Positions 51,384 to 60,049 of a DNA stretch of 64,000 nucleotides are shown here, in pieces. Position 1 is the first letter of the stretch; every line of letters begins with the position of its first letter. The notes under the pieces are model-generated. The model saw nothing but the letters and a program-made list of their open reading frames with translations, searched no databases and was not told the DNA's origin. This DNA comes from Ohtaekwangia sp. (GTDB taxonomy: Bacteria; Bacteroidota; Bacteroidia; Cytophagales; Cyclobacteriaceae): the NCBI GenBank assembly GCA_021155195.1, contig JAJNPV010000042.1, forward strand, positions 62,001-126,000, read 5' to 3'. Both the position numbers and the translations under genes were made by a program.

Positions 51384-52180
51384 TCAAACGCAGCCGTGTT
51401 GGCTGAGAAACCTTTCATCACGCCACGTTCGCTGGTGCGAATGAATGACACGATGTAGTCTCTCTCTGTACTGGAAGGCAATTCATTTTCCACCAGGTCG
51501 AGGGCTTTGGAATTATTTAATCCTTTCAAGAAAATATATCGATATACTTCCTGGATCTCACCAATTTTCTCGGCTGAGAATCCTCGTCTGCGCAGCCCAA
51601 CTGTATTTACGCCTGCATAAGTAAGTGGTTCGCGGGCTGCTTTAGTGTAGGGAGGTACATCTTTGCGTACTAGTGACCCACCCGATATCATCACGTGTGA
51701 ACCTACTTTTACAAATTGATGCAATGCACTGGCTCCACCAATAATCGCCCAGTCTTCAATGGTTACGTGCCCTGCTACCTGAACCGTGTTTGCTAAAATA
51801 CAATGATTGCCAACGGTGCAATCATGGGCAATATGTACGTAGGCCATCAAGAGGCAATCACTGCCTACAATCGTTTTATATTTATCCGAGGTGCCTTTGC
51901 TAATTGTTACAAACTCCCTGATTACAGTATTATCACCAATAAAGGTTTCAGTTTCCTCGCCAGCGAACTTTAGATCCTGAGGTACTGCTGAAATAGATGC
52001 ACCTGGAAATATTTTTACATTCTTTCCAATTCGGGCACCTTCCCAAATTACTGCGTTGGGTCCAATCCAGGAGTTATCTCCAATTACCACATTCGCCTTA
52101 ATGGTAGCGAATGGTTCAATAATAACGTTGTTGCCAATTTTCGCCTCTGGGTGAACGTTGGCTAGGGGATGGTAGCTCAT
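51380..52180 (-). CDS. lpxA: UDP-GlcNAc acyltransferase LpxA
   Basis: The 266-residue protein is a left-handed beta helix of hexapeptide repeats ('IGNNVIIEPFATIKANVVIGDNSWIG') with a helical C-terminal domain. It starts lipid A synthesis by adding a 3-hydroxyacyl chain to UDP-GlcNAc. The catalytic His lies in 'AYVHIAHDCTVGNH'. Overlaps lpxC-fabZ by 4 bp. Confidence 0.95.
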   Translation of the reverse strand: MSYHPLANVHPEAKIGNNVIIEPFATIKANVVIGDNSWIGPNAVIWEGARIGKNVKIFPGASISAVPQDLKFAGEETETFIGDNTVIREFVTISKGTSDKYKTIVGSDCLLMAYVHIAHDCTVGNHCILANTVQVAGHVTIEDWAIIGGASALHQFVKVGSHVMISGGSLVRKDVPPYTKAAREPLTYAGVNTVGLRRRGFSAEKIGEIQEVYRYIFLKGLNNSKALDLVENELPSSTERDYIVSFIRTSERGVMKGFSANTAAFE

Positions 52181-53577
52181 GAATCTTTACGGACAATACT
52201 TGCGGTCATAGAACCTTCACACACGAGACTGTTACCTACATAAGCACGTCCGTACATTTTAGCGATACCTCTTTTTATGGGTGCAATTAAGTCACATTGA
52301 ATAACAAGTGTATCACCTGGTAAAACCATTTTTCTAAATCTAAAATTTTCAATACCTAAAAAGTACGTCCAATAATTTTCTGGATCTGGAACGGTGTTTA
52401 ATACCAGAATTCCTCCGGTTTGCACCATGGCTTCCACTTGCAACACACCTGGCATAACAGGATTGCCTGGAAAATGACCCTGGAAATAGGGTTCATTAAA
52501 GGTTACGTTCTTTACACACGCAACCGTTTCATTATCCAAATAAATAACTTTATCAATCAGCAAGAATGGATATCGGTGCGGGAGAGTTCCTGTAATCCTG
52601 TTTATATCCATAACAGGAGGTAAGTTTGGATTATACTTAGGCCTTCCTTTTTTATCGTCCTCCTGCATTAGCTTTTTAAGCTTACGGGCAAAGGCTACAT
52701 TGGCTGCGTGACCTGGCCGCGCAGCCAAAATTTGTGCTTTTAAAGGTCTTCCGGCCAATGCCAAATCGCCAATGATATCCAAAAGTTTATGACGGGCAGG
52801 TTCATTATTATAGCGAAGCTCAATATTGTTAAGAATGCCTTCTTTTTTAACTTCAACACGAGGCTTGCCCAACATCTTGGCGATGTTTTCCAATTCGTGA
52901 TTCTCCACCACACGGTCAACGATTACGATAGCGTTGTTTAAATCCCCACCCTTAATTAAGTTGTTTTTGTAAAGCATTTCTAACTCGTGCAAAAAGCAGA
53001 AGGTACGGCACGAAGCGATCTCTTTCTCAAATTGACGAATGTTGGTGATTGATGCATGCTGGCTGCCTAATACCGGGGAGTTATAGTCGATCATTACCGT
53101 TACCCGATAGTCATCTAAAGGCAAAGCGGCTATCTCAACATTTCGGGCAGCTTCGCGGTAAAAAATACTATCCTGAACTTCAAAAAAATCGCGAAGGGCA
53201 TTTTGCTCTTCCGCTTCCGCTTCTTTCAGAACATTTACAAACTGAATTGAACTTCCGTCCATGATGGGGGCTTCAGGCCCATCCAATTGAACCAACACAT
53301 TATCTATCTCTAGACCTACTAATGCGGCCAAGGTATGCTCAATCGTACTTACACGCGCTCCACTTTGCTCAATTGTAGTGCCTCGCGATACATCCACCAC
53401 TCGGTCACAATCAGCATCAATAATTGGGGAGCCGGGTAAATCAATGCGCTGAAATTTAATTCCGTGGTTAGGTTTGGCAGGGAGGAAAGTCATATTGGTT
53501 TGTACCCCCGTATGGAGCCCAACCCCTGACAAGGTCACCGACTTCTTGATTGTTTGTTGTTTGTGATTGAGCGTCAT
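52177..53577 (-). CDS. lpxC: bifunctional LpxC-FabZ (UDP-3-O-acyl-GlcNAc deacetylase / hydroxyacyl-ACP dehydratase)
   Basis: The 466-residue fusion starts at ATG 53577. Residues ~1-300 are LpxC with zinc ligands in 'STIEHTLAALVG' and 'PARHKLLDIIGDLALAG'. Residues ~320-466 are FabZ: 'LPHRYPFLLIDKVIYL' and 'GHFPGNPVMPGVLQVEAM' with the catalytic His and Glu. The fusion, usual in Bacteroidota, joins lipid A deacetylation with fatty acid elongation. A TTG at 53592 lies within the -7 box and is rejected as start. Confidence 0.96.
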   Translation of the reverse strand: MTLNHKQQTIKKSVTLSGVGLHTGVQTNMTFLPAKPNHGIKFQRIDLPGSPIIDADCDRVVDVSRGTTIEQSGARVSTIEHTLAALVGLEIDNVLVQLDGPEAPIMDGSSIQFVNVLKEAEAEEQNALRDFFEVQDSIFYREAARNVEIAALPLDDYRVTVMIDYNSPVLGSQHASITNIRQFEKEIASCRTFCFLHELEMLYKNNLIKGGDLNNAIVIVDRVVENHELENIAKMLGKPRVEVKKEGILNNIELRYNNEPARHKLLDIIGDLALAGRPLKAQILAARPGHAANVAFARKLKKLMQEDDKKGRPKYNPNLPPVMDINRITGTLPHRYPFLLIDKVIYLDNETVACVKNVTFNEPYFQGHFPGNPVMPGVLQVEAMVQTGGILVLNTVPDPENYWTYFLGIENFRFRKMVLPGDTLVIQCDLIAPIKRGIAKMYGRAYVGNSLVCEGSMTASIVRKDS

Positions 53578-53589
53578 AGTAAAAGGTGG

Positions 53590-53620
53590 CAAATTTAAGC
53601 CCGATTCGATGGATTATCAA
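53590..53620 (-). promoter_or_regulatory. putative promoter of lpxC-fabZ
   Basis: On the minus strand, TTG (53618-53620) and a perfect TAAATTTG -7 box (53590-53597) are 20 bp apart. The predicted start leaves only a few bases before the ATG at 53577. Confidence 0.5.
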
Positions 53621-53703
53621 GAAAGGGAACGATTGTTAGCGAAGGATGCATTTTTGACCCTTAATCCAATCTTTTTTAATCGACTTTTTAAAAAATGCTG
53701 CAT

Positions 53704-54759
53704 TCAATTCTCAGATACACTGCCTTGTCGGCTCATCCTCTCTTCAAGCTGCCGCAAGCGCGTGTTGAGATCTGGCAATTGTTTAAAAACTGCATATGAC
53801 TTGAAGTAGTCTTTTACATCCACTGCCGGGTATCCAATTAGTCGCTCGCCTTCTTCTTTTATTGATTTTGAGATACCCGCCTGTGCTCCAATGCTGGTGT
53901 TATTGGCAATTACTAAGTGTCCTGCTATACCAACTTGCCCTGCCAAGACACAATTCTCGCCAATTTTGGTTGAACCGGAAATTCCGGTCTGGGCGGCTAT
54001 CACAGTATTTTTCCCGATTTCAACATTATGGGCAACTTGAATAAGGTTATCCATTTTTACTCCCTGACGGATGATTGTAGAATCTCCGAATAAGGTAGCA
54101 CAGTCGATGACGGAGTTCGCTCCGATTGTCACATCATCCTCAATCAACACATTGCCAAGCTGCGGAATTGTTTTATAAGTTTTGTCTTCTTGCGGGGCAA
54201 ACCCGAATCCATCGCTACCAATTACTGTTCCTGCATGAATGACACAATTATTACCAATGCGCGTGTCTGCATATACTTTTACGTTGGGGTGAAGGATTGT
54301 ATTATTTCCTATAACCGAGTTATCCCCTACGTATACATGAGGATAGATCTTCACGTTGTCGCCAATCTTCACATTACTACCGATGTAAGAAAATGCTCCG
54401 CGGTAAATGTTCTTACCAATACTTGAATTCTCGCCCAAGTAACAAGGTTCTTCAATGCCGGATTTTTGAAAAGAAATTAGTTTATGATATTCTTCAAGTA
54501 AGACGGTAAAACTATTGTATGGATCATCTACCAGAATAAGTGTAGCTGTAACTTCTTTCTTGCCTTGAAAATCTTTTTTTACTATGACCGCGCTTGCCTG
54601 CGTTGTATAAATGAATTGCTCATATTTTGGATTGGATAGAAACGCGATCTGCCCTTTTTTTGCATCCTGGATTTTAGCGAGCATGTTTATCTTCGCTGTA
54701 CCATCACCTTTCACCTCACCGCCCAACATGGCCGCTATTTGAGCGATGCTAAACTCCAT
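53704..54759 (-). CDS. lpxD: UDP-3-O-acylglucosamine N-acyltransferase LpxD
   Basis: The 351-residue enzyme has an N-terminal uridine-binding domain ('MEFSIAQIAAMLGGEVKGDG') and then a hexapeptide beta helix with catalytic His in 'LIQVAHNVEIGKNTVIA'. It adds the second acyl chain in lipid A synthesis. It lies upstream of lpxC-fabZ and 42 bp after the HD gene. Confidence 0.95.
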   Translation of the reverse strand: MEFSIAQIAAMLGGEVKGDGTAKINMLAKIQDAKKGQIAFLSNPKYEQFIYTTQASAVIVKKDFQGKKEVTATLILVDDPYNSFTVLLEEYHKLISFQKSGIEEPCYLGENSSIGKNIYRGAFSYIGSNVKIGDNVKIYPHVYVGDNSVIGNNTILHPNVKVYADTRIGNNCVIHAGTVIGSDGFGFAPQEDKTYKTIPQLGNVLIEDDVTIGANSVIDCATLFGDSTIIRQGVKMDNLIQVAHNVEIGKNTVIAAQTGISGSTKIGENCVLAGQVGIAGHLVIANNTSIGAQAGISKSIKEEGERLIGYPAVDVKDYFKSYAVFKQLPDLNTRLRQLEERMSRQGSVSEN

Positions 54760-54801
54760 ATTTTAGTGTGCTAAATTGGATGGTGAAATTTATTAGTGCC
54801 T

Positions 54802-56031
54802 CTACAAAGATACATTTTTGGGCCAGCATAAATAGTTTTTCTCCACGATTTTACTAATTGCCTTAATACTTGGTAAATCAGAGGCATGGGCAATGTCCAG
54901 TATCTCACCTTTTTTGGTAACAATATTGATGGATTTACCACCGGAAACATATGCCTCATTACTTACAGTGCCTAGTGAATATAAATAGTTTGTGTCTTTT
55001 CGTAAGATTCCATATACCTGATGTATTTCTTGTCTTACTTTATCAACAGCACTTTTCTTAATAGGATCGGTTGATAGAATTATTTGAAAAAGCTCACGCT
55101 GTAAAAGCCGGTTACATAATCCTGATAAAATTGGGTCGGCATGGTTGCGCCAGCATTTTATCGAGCCCCAAATATCATTGTCATCCATTTGACCAAAAAG
55201 ATCAAGCAATTCGGTGTTTTCATTGAAGTCGGATAACTTGTAATTGTTTAGTAAAAAATTACTCAATGCATCTGTTGTGGTAAGTTTTTCGCCAGCCTGT
55301 AATATATATTGAGCGCGCCTGATAATGTTCACCATCATTCGCTCGGCACTAAGCGCAGTCTTGTGCAGATATACTTGCCAATACATAAGTCTTCGGGAAT
55401 GCAGAAAACTTTCTATGCTATAAATGCCCTTTTCTTCAACAACTAATTGATCGTTATGAACATTTAACATGGCTATGATGCGATCCACACCAATCGTGCC
55501 TTCCAAAACACCTGTAAAGAAACTATCGCGTTTTAAATAATCTAACCGATCAATATCTAACTGACTGCTAATTAGCTGATGGAAGAATTTACGTGAATAA
55601 CTATTTCTGAAAAACTGAATGGCAAGATCAAGCGCTCCGTTGAATTCCTTATTTATTTCTCGCATGAAGAGGTAGGAGATGCTCTCATGCTTAACATCTT
55701 GTAGTAGGGTTTCTTCCAATGCATGTGAAAGTGGTCCGTGACCAATGTCGTGAAGCAAAATGGCCACCAACGCAGCCTCTTCTTCTTGGTCACTGATTTC
55801 TATACCCTTTAATTGAAGGTTTTTTATAACCCGGCTCATTAAATGCATAGCGCCCAATGCATGATGAAACCGGGTATGCAGTGCGCCTGGGTAAACTAGG
55901 TCGCTAAGACCTAGTTGTTTTATGTATCGCAACCTTTGAAAGTAAGGGTGTTGTATCAAGTCATAGATCAAATCACTCTGTATAGAGATGAATCCGTAGA
56001 CTGGGTCGTTAATGATTTTCTTTTTATTCAA
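54802..56031 (-). CDS. HD-domain phosphohydrolase
   Basis: The 409-residue protein is of the dNTPase-like HD family: 'DPVYGFISIQSDLIYDLIQHPYFQRLRYIKQLGL', 'RFHHALGAMHLMSRVI' and the metal-binding 'ALLHDIGHGPLSHALEE'. It probably hydrolyses nucleotides; exact substrate unknown. The best start is TTG 56031, because the conserved region begins immediately after it and no ATG is near. Divergent from porX, 61 bp away. Confidence 0.88.
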   Translation of the reverse strand: MNKKKIINDPVYGFISIQSDLIYDLIQHPYFQRLRYIKQLGLSDLVYPGALHTRFHHALGAMHLMSRVIKNLQLKGIEISDQEEEAALVAILLHDIGHGPLSHALEETLLQDVKHESISYLFMREINKEFNGALDLAIQFFRNSYSRKFFHQLISSQLDIDRLDYLKRDSFFTGVLEGTIGVDRIIAMLNVHNDQLVVEEKGIYSIESFLHSRRLMYWQVYLHKTALSAERMMVNIIRRAQYILQAGEKLTTTDALSNFLLNNYKLSDFNENTELLDLFGQMDDNDIWGSIKCWRNHADPILSGLCNRLLQRELFQIILSTDPIKKSAVDKVRQEIHQVYGILRKDTNYLYSLGTVSNEAYVSGGKSINIVTKKGEILDIAHASDLPSIKAISKIVEKNYLCWPKNVSL

Positions 56032-56039
56032 ACGATCAA

Positions 56040-56069
56040 TTGAGATTGGAGGTATAAACCGTAACTTAG
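56040..56069 (+). promoter_or_regulatory. putative promoter of porX
   Basis: TTG 56040-56042 and TAACTTAG 56062-56069 are 19 bp apart, the same one-mismatch -7 type seen before pafA. It lies in the divergent spacer and supports the ATG at 56093. Confidence 0.35.
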
Positions 56070-56092
56070 AAAAATTTTTTATTCCTAATTAC

Positions 56093-57652
56093 ATGCAAAG
56101 ATATAGCATTTTGTGGGCAGACGATGAAATTGATTTGCTGAAACCGCATATTTTATTCCTTCAACAACGCGGATACGACATTACTCCGGTTAACAATGGC
56201 TCTGAGGCTGTTGAGCTTAGCGAAGCTAAACATTTCGATATTGTTTTTTTAGATGAACACATGCCCGGTATGTCCGGGCTAGAGGCGCTGAGTCAAATCA
56301 AAAATCACAGACCTAATTTGCCAATCATCATGATTACCAAAAATGAAGAAGAGCAAATTATGGAAGATGCTATTGGAGCAAAGATTGACGACTACTTGAT
56401 CAAGCCGATCAATCCAAGTCAAATCTTATTAGCTATAAAGAAGATACTCGACAACAAACGACTGGTTATTGAAAAGACAAACTCCAGCTATCAACAAGAG
56501 TTTCAAAAAATCAGTATGGCTTTTTTGGACGATATGAATCACGAGCAATGGGCTGATATTTATAAGAAGTTAGTTTTTTGGGAACTTCAAATGGAAGAAG
56601 CTGATAATCGCGATATGGGCGAAGTGCTGGAGATGCAAAAGGTGGAGGCTAACTTGAATTTTTGCCGATTTATAAAGCGCAATTATGAGAACTGGTTAAA
56701 CAACACGAATGTAGAAAAGCCACTTCTTTCTCACCAACTCATGAAGAAGAAAGTCTTTCCTGAATTGAAATCAGGGGAACCAACTTTTTTTATTCTGATT
56801 GATAATTTAAGATATGACCAGTGGAAAACCATTGAACCTGTGCTGGCTGAATATTTTAATGTAGATAAAGAAGAGTCTTATTATTCAATTCTACCAACAA
56901 CCACCGCTTATGCTCGCAACGCTATCTTTTCGGGGTTAATGCCTTCGGAGATGGCAAAAACTAATCCTGACCTATGGGTAGGAGAGGATGAAGACGAATC
57001 GAAAAATAATTTTGAAGATGACTTTTTAGCCAAGCAGATTCGTAAGAATAATCTGAACATAAAGTTCTCCTACAACAAAATTAAAAAACAAGAAGAGGGG
57101 CGCGATCTTGCTGAATCCATTAATAATTTATTTCATAACGATCTAAATGTGATCGTCTATAATTTTGTGGATATGCTTTCGCATGCCCGCACCGATATGG
57201 CGATGATCCGCGAACTGGCTCCTGATGAATCAGCTTACCGATCAATAACTAAATCGTGGTTTATACATTCCCCACTAATGGATATCCTAAGAAAGATTTC
57301 AGATAAAATAGCTAAAGTGATTATTACCACCGATCATGGTACCATTCGCGTAAAGCGTCCTTTTAAAATTGTGGGCGACAAAAGCGTAAATTCAAATTTG
57401 AGATATAAGCAGGGTAAGAACTTAGGTTTCTCAGGAGACAAGGTTTTTGAGGCGACCAAGCCAGAACGATTTTTTCTTCCCAAGACGAATGTATCTACCT
57501 CTTATGTGTTTGCCATTGAGGATCAGTTTTTCGCCTACCCTAATAATTATAATTACTATGTGAATTTTTATAAGGATACATTTCAGCATGGTGGAGTAAG
57601 CCTTGAAGAGGTAATCATTCCTTTTATTTTATTATCTTCGAAGAATGCCTGA
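56093..57652 (+). CDS. porX: PorX, response regulator with PglZ phosphatase-like domain (type IX secretion regulator)
   Basis: From ATG 56093 the protein has 519 residues, the family length. Residues 1-~120 are a receiver domain: 'ILWADDEID' (Asp10/Asp11), the phosphate-accepting Asp54 in 'VFLDEHMPG', Thr82 and Lys104. A helical linker leads to a PglZ/alkaline-phosphatase-like domain with metal-site words 'FFILIDNLRYDQ', 'NAIFSGLMPSE' and 'ITTDHGTIRV'. In Bacteroidota PorX, with histidine kinase PorY and sigma SigP, controls type IX secretion and gliding genes. Overlaps tsaE by 8 bp. Upstream in-frame starts back to 56012 are not conserved. Confidence 0.95.
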   Translation: MQRYSILWADDEIDLLKPHILFLQQRGYDITPVNNGSEAVELSEAKHFDIVFLDEHMPGMSGLEALSQIKNHRPNLPIIMITKNEEEQIMEDAIGAKIDDYLIKPINPSQILLAIKKILDNKRLVIEKTNSSYQQEFQKISMAFLDDMNHEQWADIYKKLVFWELQMEEADNRDMGEVLEMQKVEANLNFCRFIKRNYENWLNNTNVEKPLLSHQLMKKKVFPELKSGEPTFFILIDNLRYDQWKTIEPVLAEYFNVDKEESYYSILPTTTAYARNAIFSGLMPSEMAKTNPDLWVGEDEDESKNNFEDDFLAKQIRKNNLNIKFSYNKIKKQEEGRDLAESINNLFHNDLNVIVYNFVDMLSHARTDMAMIRELAPDESAYRSITKSWFIHSPLMDILRKISDKIAKVIITTDHGTIRVKRPFKIVGDKSVNSNLRYKQGKNLGFSGDKVFEATKPERFFLPKTNVSTSYVFAIEDQFFAYPNNYNYYVNFYKDTFQHGGVSLEEVIIPFILLSSKNA

Positions 57653-58085
57653 GCAGTGGAAACTTCTTGGCGATAGCCCCATAACGTTGGGCGATTTACC
57701 TGGAACAGCAAAGCAGTTATTGAATCTTAGTAAGGGACAAGTTGTTTGGCTTTTGCATGGCGAGATGGGGAGTGGAAAGACCACGTTGGTAAAGAGCATT
57801 GTTAACAAGTTAGGTGTTGACAGTCTGGTAACTAGTCCTACGTTTTCGATTGTGAATGAATATGGTGAAGAGGAGAATACAGTTTATCATTTTGATCTTT
57901 ATCGATTAAAGAATGAAGCTGAGGCATTGGATATTGGGTTTGAAGAATATTTGACTTCAGGAAAGTTGTGTTTGATCGAATGGCCGGAAAAGGTAAGTAA
58001 CTTGTTACCCGATCAAGTGTTTGAAGTGAAAATAGAATTTCATGATCCAGTAAGCAGAAATATTTATTTCCGAACTCATGAGTGA
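57645..58085 (+). CDS. tsaE: tRNA t6A biosynthesis ATPase TsaE
   Basis: The 146-residue ATPase drives threonylcarbamoyl-adenosine formation with TsaBCD. Walker A is 'LLHGEMGSGKTTLVKSI'; 'VTSPTFSIVNEY' and 'VYHFDLYRL' are the TsaE switch words. It overlaps porX and the alanine dehydrogenase gene by 8 bp each, a fixed order in many Bacteroidota. Confidence 0.94.
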   Translation: MPEQWKLLGDSPITLGDLPGTAKQLLNLSKGQVVWLLHGEMGSGKTTLVKSIVNKLGVDSLVTSPTFSIVNEYGEEENTVYHFDLYRLKNEAEALDIGFEEYLTSGKLCLIEWPEKVSNLLPDQVFEVKIEFHDPVSRNIYFRTHE

Positions 58086-59301
58086 AAAAAAGAAAACCGG
58101 ATTTGAGGTGCTTGCTAAAACAAGTTTGTACCCACAAGAACAATTGCAGAAGGTTAAAAAAGGTAAGCACTCTTTTTTGATTGGCCTACCGAGAGAGGTT
58201 TCATTACAAGAAAACCGGATAAGCCTTACACCTGATGCAGTAGCTCTTTTATCAAACAATGGTCATGAGGTGATTGTAGAAACCAAAGCAGGTGATGGAT
58301 CGAAATTTTCAGATAAAGACTATAGCGAGGCTGGTGCAAAAGTTGTTTATACGTTAGAGGAAGTTTACAAGGCTGACATCATCCTTAAGATTGAACCTCC
58401 ATCCCTCGAGGAAATCGAATATTTTAAACCAAATCAAACACTTATTTCGGCACTCCAAATGGGGCACTTGAAGCAGGATAGTATCAATGCTCTGTTAAAG
58501 AAACGAGTGACTGCATTGGCTTATGAATTTATTGAAGACAAGGTAGGAGGTATGCCCATTGTGAGGGCGATGAGTGAAATTGCCGGAAGTACAGTTATGT
58601 TAATTGCAGCCGAGTACTTAAGTACTGTTAATAAAGGAAAAGGAATTATCCTTGGTGGGATCACCGGGGTGCCACCTACCAAAGTAGTTATTATAGGCGC
58701 AGGCACAGTAGCCGAATATGCTGCCAGGGCAGCACTAAGCTTGGGTGCCGAGATTCAAGTGTTTGATAATCATCTTTACAAGCTTAGAAGAATTAAGCAC
58801 ACGTTGGGTCATCAATTTTATACTTCAACAATTGACACAATTACATTAAGTGAAAGCCTACAAAATGCAGACGTTGTAATAGGAGCTTTGCGGGCTGAGA
58901 AAGGAAAAGTACGTCACGTTGTGTCGGAAGAAATGGTGAAACGAATGAAACCCGACTCATTGATTATTGATTTGAGTATTGATCAGGGTGGGTGCATCGC
59001 TACCTCCGAAACGACTAGTTTGAACAAACCGGTTTTTAGAAAGTATGACATCATTCACTACTGTGTGCCGAATGTGGCATCGCGGGTTGCCAATACTGCC
59101 AGTACCGCCCTAAGTAATATTTTTACGCCAACCATTTTAAGGGCTGCCGAAGAAGGCGGAGTGGAGGAGATGATCTTTTCTCATAAATGGTTTATGAAAG
59201 GAGTTTATACCTATAAAGGCACCTTGACTAATGAATCGATAGCCCGTAAATTCGCTATGAAATTTAAAAATATAGAACTGTTGTTAGCTATTCGGGTATA
59301 A
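58078..59301 (+). CDS. ald: alanine dehydrogenase
   Basis: The 407-residue protein matches the AlaDH/PNT family. The N-terminal 'IGLPREVSLQENRISLTPDAVALL', NAD loop 'VVIIGAGTVAEYAARAALSLGAEIQVFD' and 'VIGALRAEKGKVRHVVSEEMV' are clear. It interconverts pyruvate, ammonia and L-alanine with NADH. A ~35-residue N-terminal extension (Lys-rich) is longer than in Bacillus Ald. End of the porX-tsaE-ald chain. Confidence 0.88.
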   Translation: MSEKKKTGFEVLAKTSLYPQEQLQKVKKGKHSFLIGLPREVSLQENRISLTPDAVALLSNNGHEVIVETKAGDGSKFSDKDYSEAGAKVVYTLEEVYKADIILKIEPPSLEEIEYFKPNQTLISALQMGHLKQDSINALLKKRVTALAYEFIEDKVGGMPIVRAMSEIAGSTVMLIAAEYLSTVNKGKGIILGGITGVPPTKVVIIGAGTVAEYAARAALSLGAEIQVFDNHLYKLRRIKHTLGHQFYTSTIDTITLSESLQNADVVIGALRAEKGKVRHVVSEEMVKRMKPDSLIIDLSIDQGGCIATSETTSLNKPVFRKYDIIHYCVPNVASRVANTASTALSNIFTPTILRAAEEGGVEEMIFSHKWFMKGVYTYKGTLTNESIARKFAMKFKNIELLLAIRV

Positions 59302-59315
59302 GCAATTATTAAATT

Positions 59316-60047
59316 ATGAAAAAAATAGTATTTGTTTTATTAATTCTATTATCGCAAGCTTATGCATTTGGACAGTGGGCCATACCTGCGAATATGCGAG
59401 CCGAAAATACATTGGATAGAATGTCTGACAAAGGAGGTTTATCAAATTCGGATATCTTGTATGGTGTTCCTGGTGAACCTGGTGGAGTAGTAGGAGATGT
59501 GTATCTGAATAAGAGATGGAATAACGCCACAATTTTGTTATACCAGTCTGAAGTAATGATTGAAGGCTATCCGGTGAAGTATGATATAAAGAGTAATTTG
59601 ATAGAGATCAAATCGAATACTGGAATTAAAGTTTTAGATGTAAAGAAAATCAAGAATATGGTATGGAAAGATTCGACCACCACGCTTCTGCATTATTTTG
59701 TAAATGGTAATGAGTATAAGAAGGATGGGACTCCCCATTCAGGGCTACTTGAAGTTTTGGTGGACGGCATGATACCATTACTTAAAAAAACGCAAATATT
59801 TGTAAAGCAACCAACGTATAATGATGCAATGGGCTCTGGTTCTAAAGACTTTAAAATTTATCAAAAGCCTACAATCTTTTATTCAAAAGATGGTGAACTT
59901 TTTGAAATCAAAAACAAAAAAGATGTTTTGGAGGCTTCTGGCAATTTAACCAAAGAAGTTGAAGATTATATTAAAGCAAATAAACTAAATCTTAATAAAG
60001 ATGCAGGCATGAAACGAACTTTTGAGTTTATTAATTCGAAGTTGTAA
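59316..60047 (+). CDS. secreted protein of unknown function
   Basis: The 243-residue product has a signal peptide ('KKIVFVLLILLSQAYAFGQ'). The mature part is mixed, with 'GVPGEPGGVVGDVYLNKRWNNATILLYQSE...YPVKYDIKSNLIEIKSNTGIKVLD', a pattern I associate only loosely with exported Bacteroidota proteins. It follows ald by 14 bp and ends 2 bp before the convergent valS stop. Confidence 0.65.
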   Translation: MKKIVFVLLILLSQAYAFGQWAIPANMRAENTLDRMSDKGGLSNSDILYGVPGEPGGVVGDVYLNKRWNNATILLYQSEVMIEGYPVKYDIKSNLIEIKSNTGIKVLDVKKIKNMVWKDSTTTLLHYFVNGNEYKKDGTPHSGLLEVLVDGMIPLLKKTQIFVKQPTYNDAMGSGSKDFKIYQKPTIFYSKDGELFEIKNKKDVLEASGNLTKEVEDYIKANKLNLNKDAGMKRTFEFINSKL

Positions 60048-60049
60048 TT

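Noticed and set aside
56012..56092. Longer N-terminus for PorX
   Set aside because: The extra residues are not in the receiver-domain fold and include the predicted promoter; ATG 56093 gives the family length.
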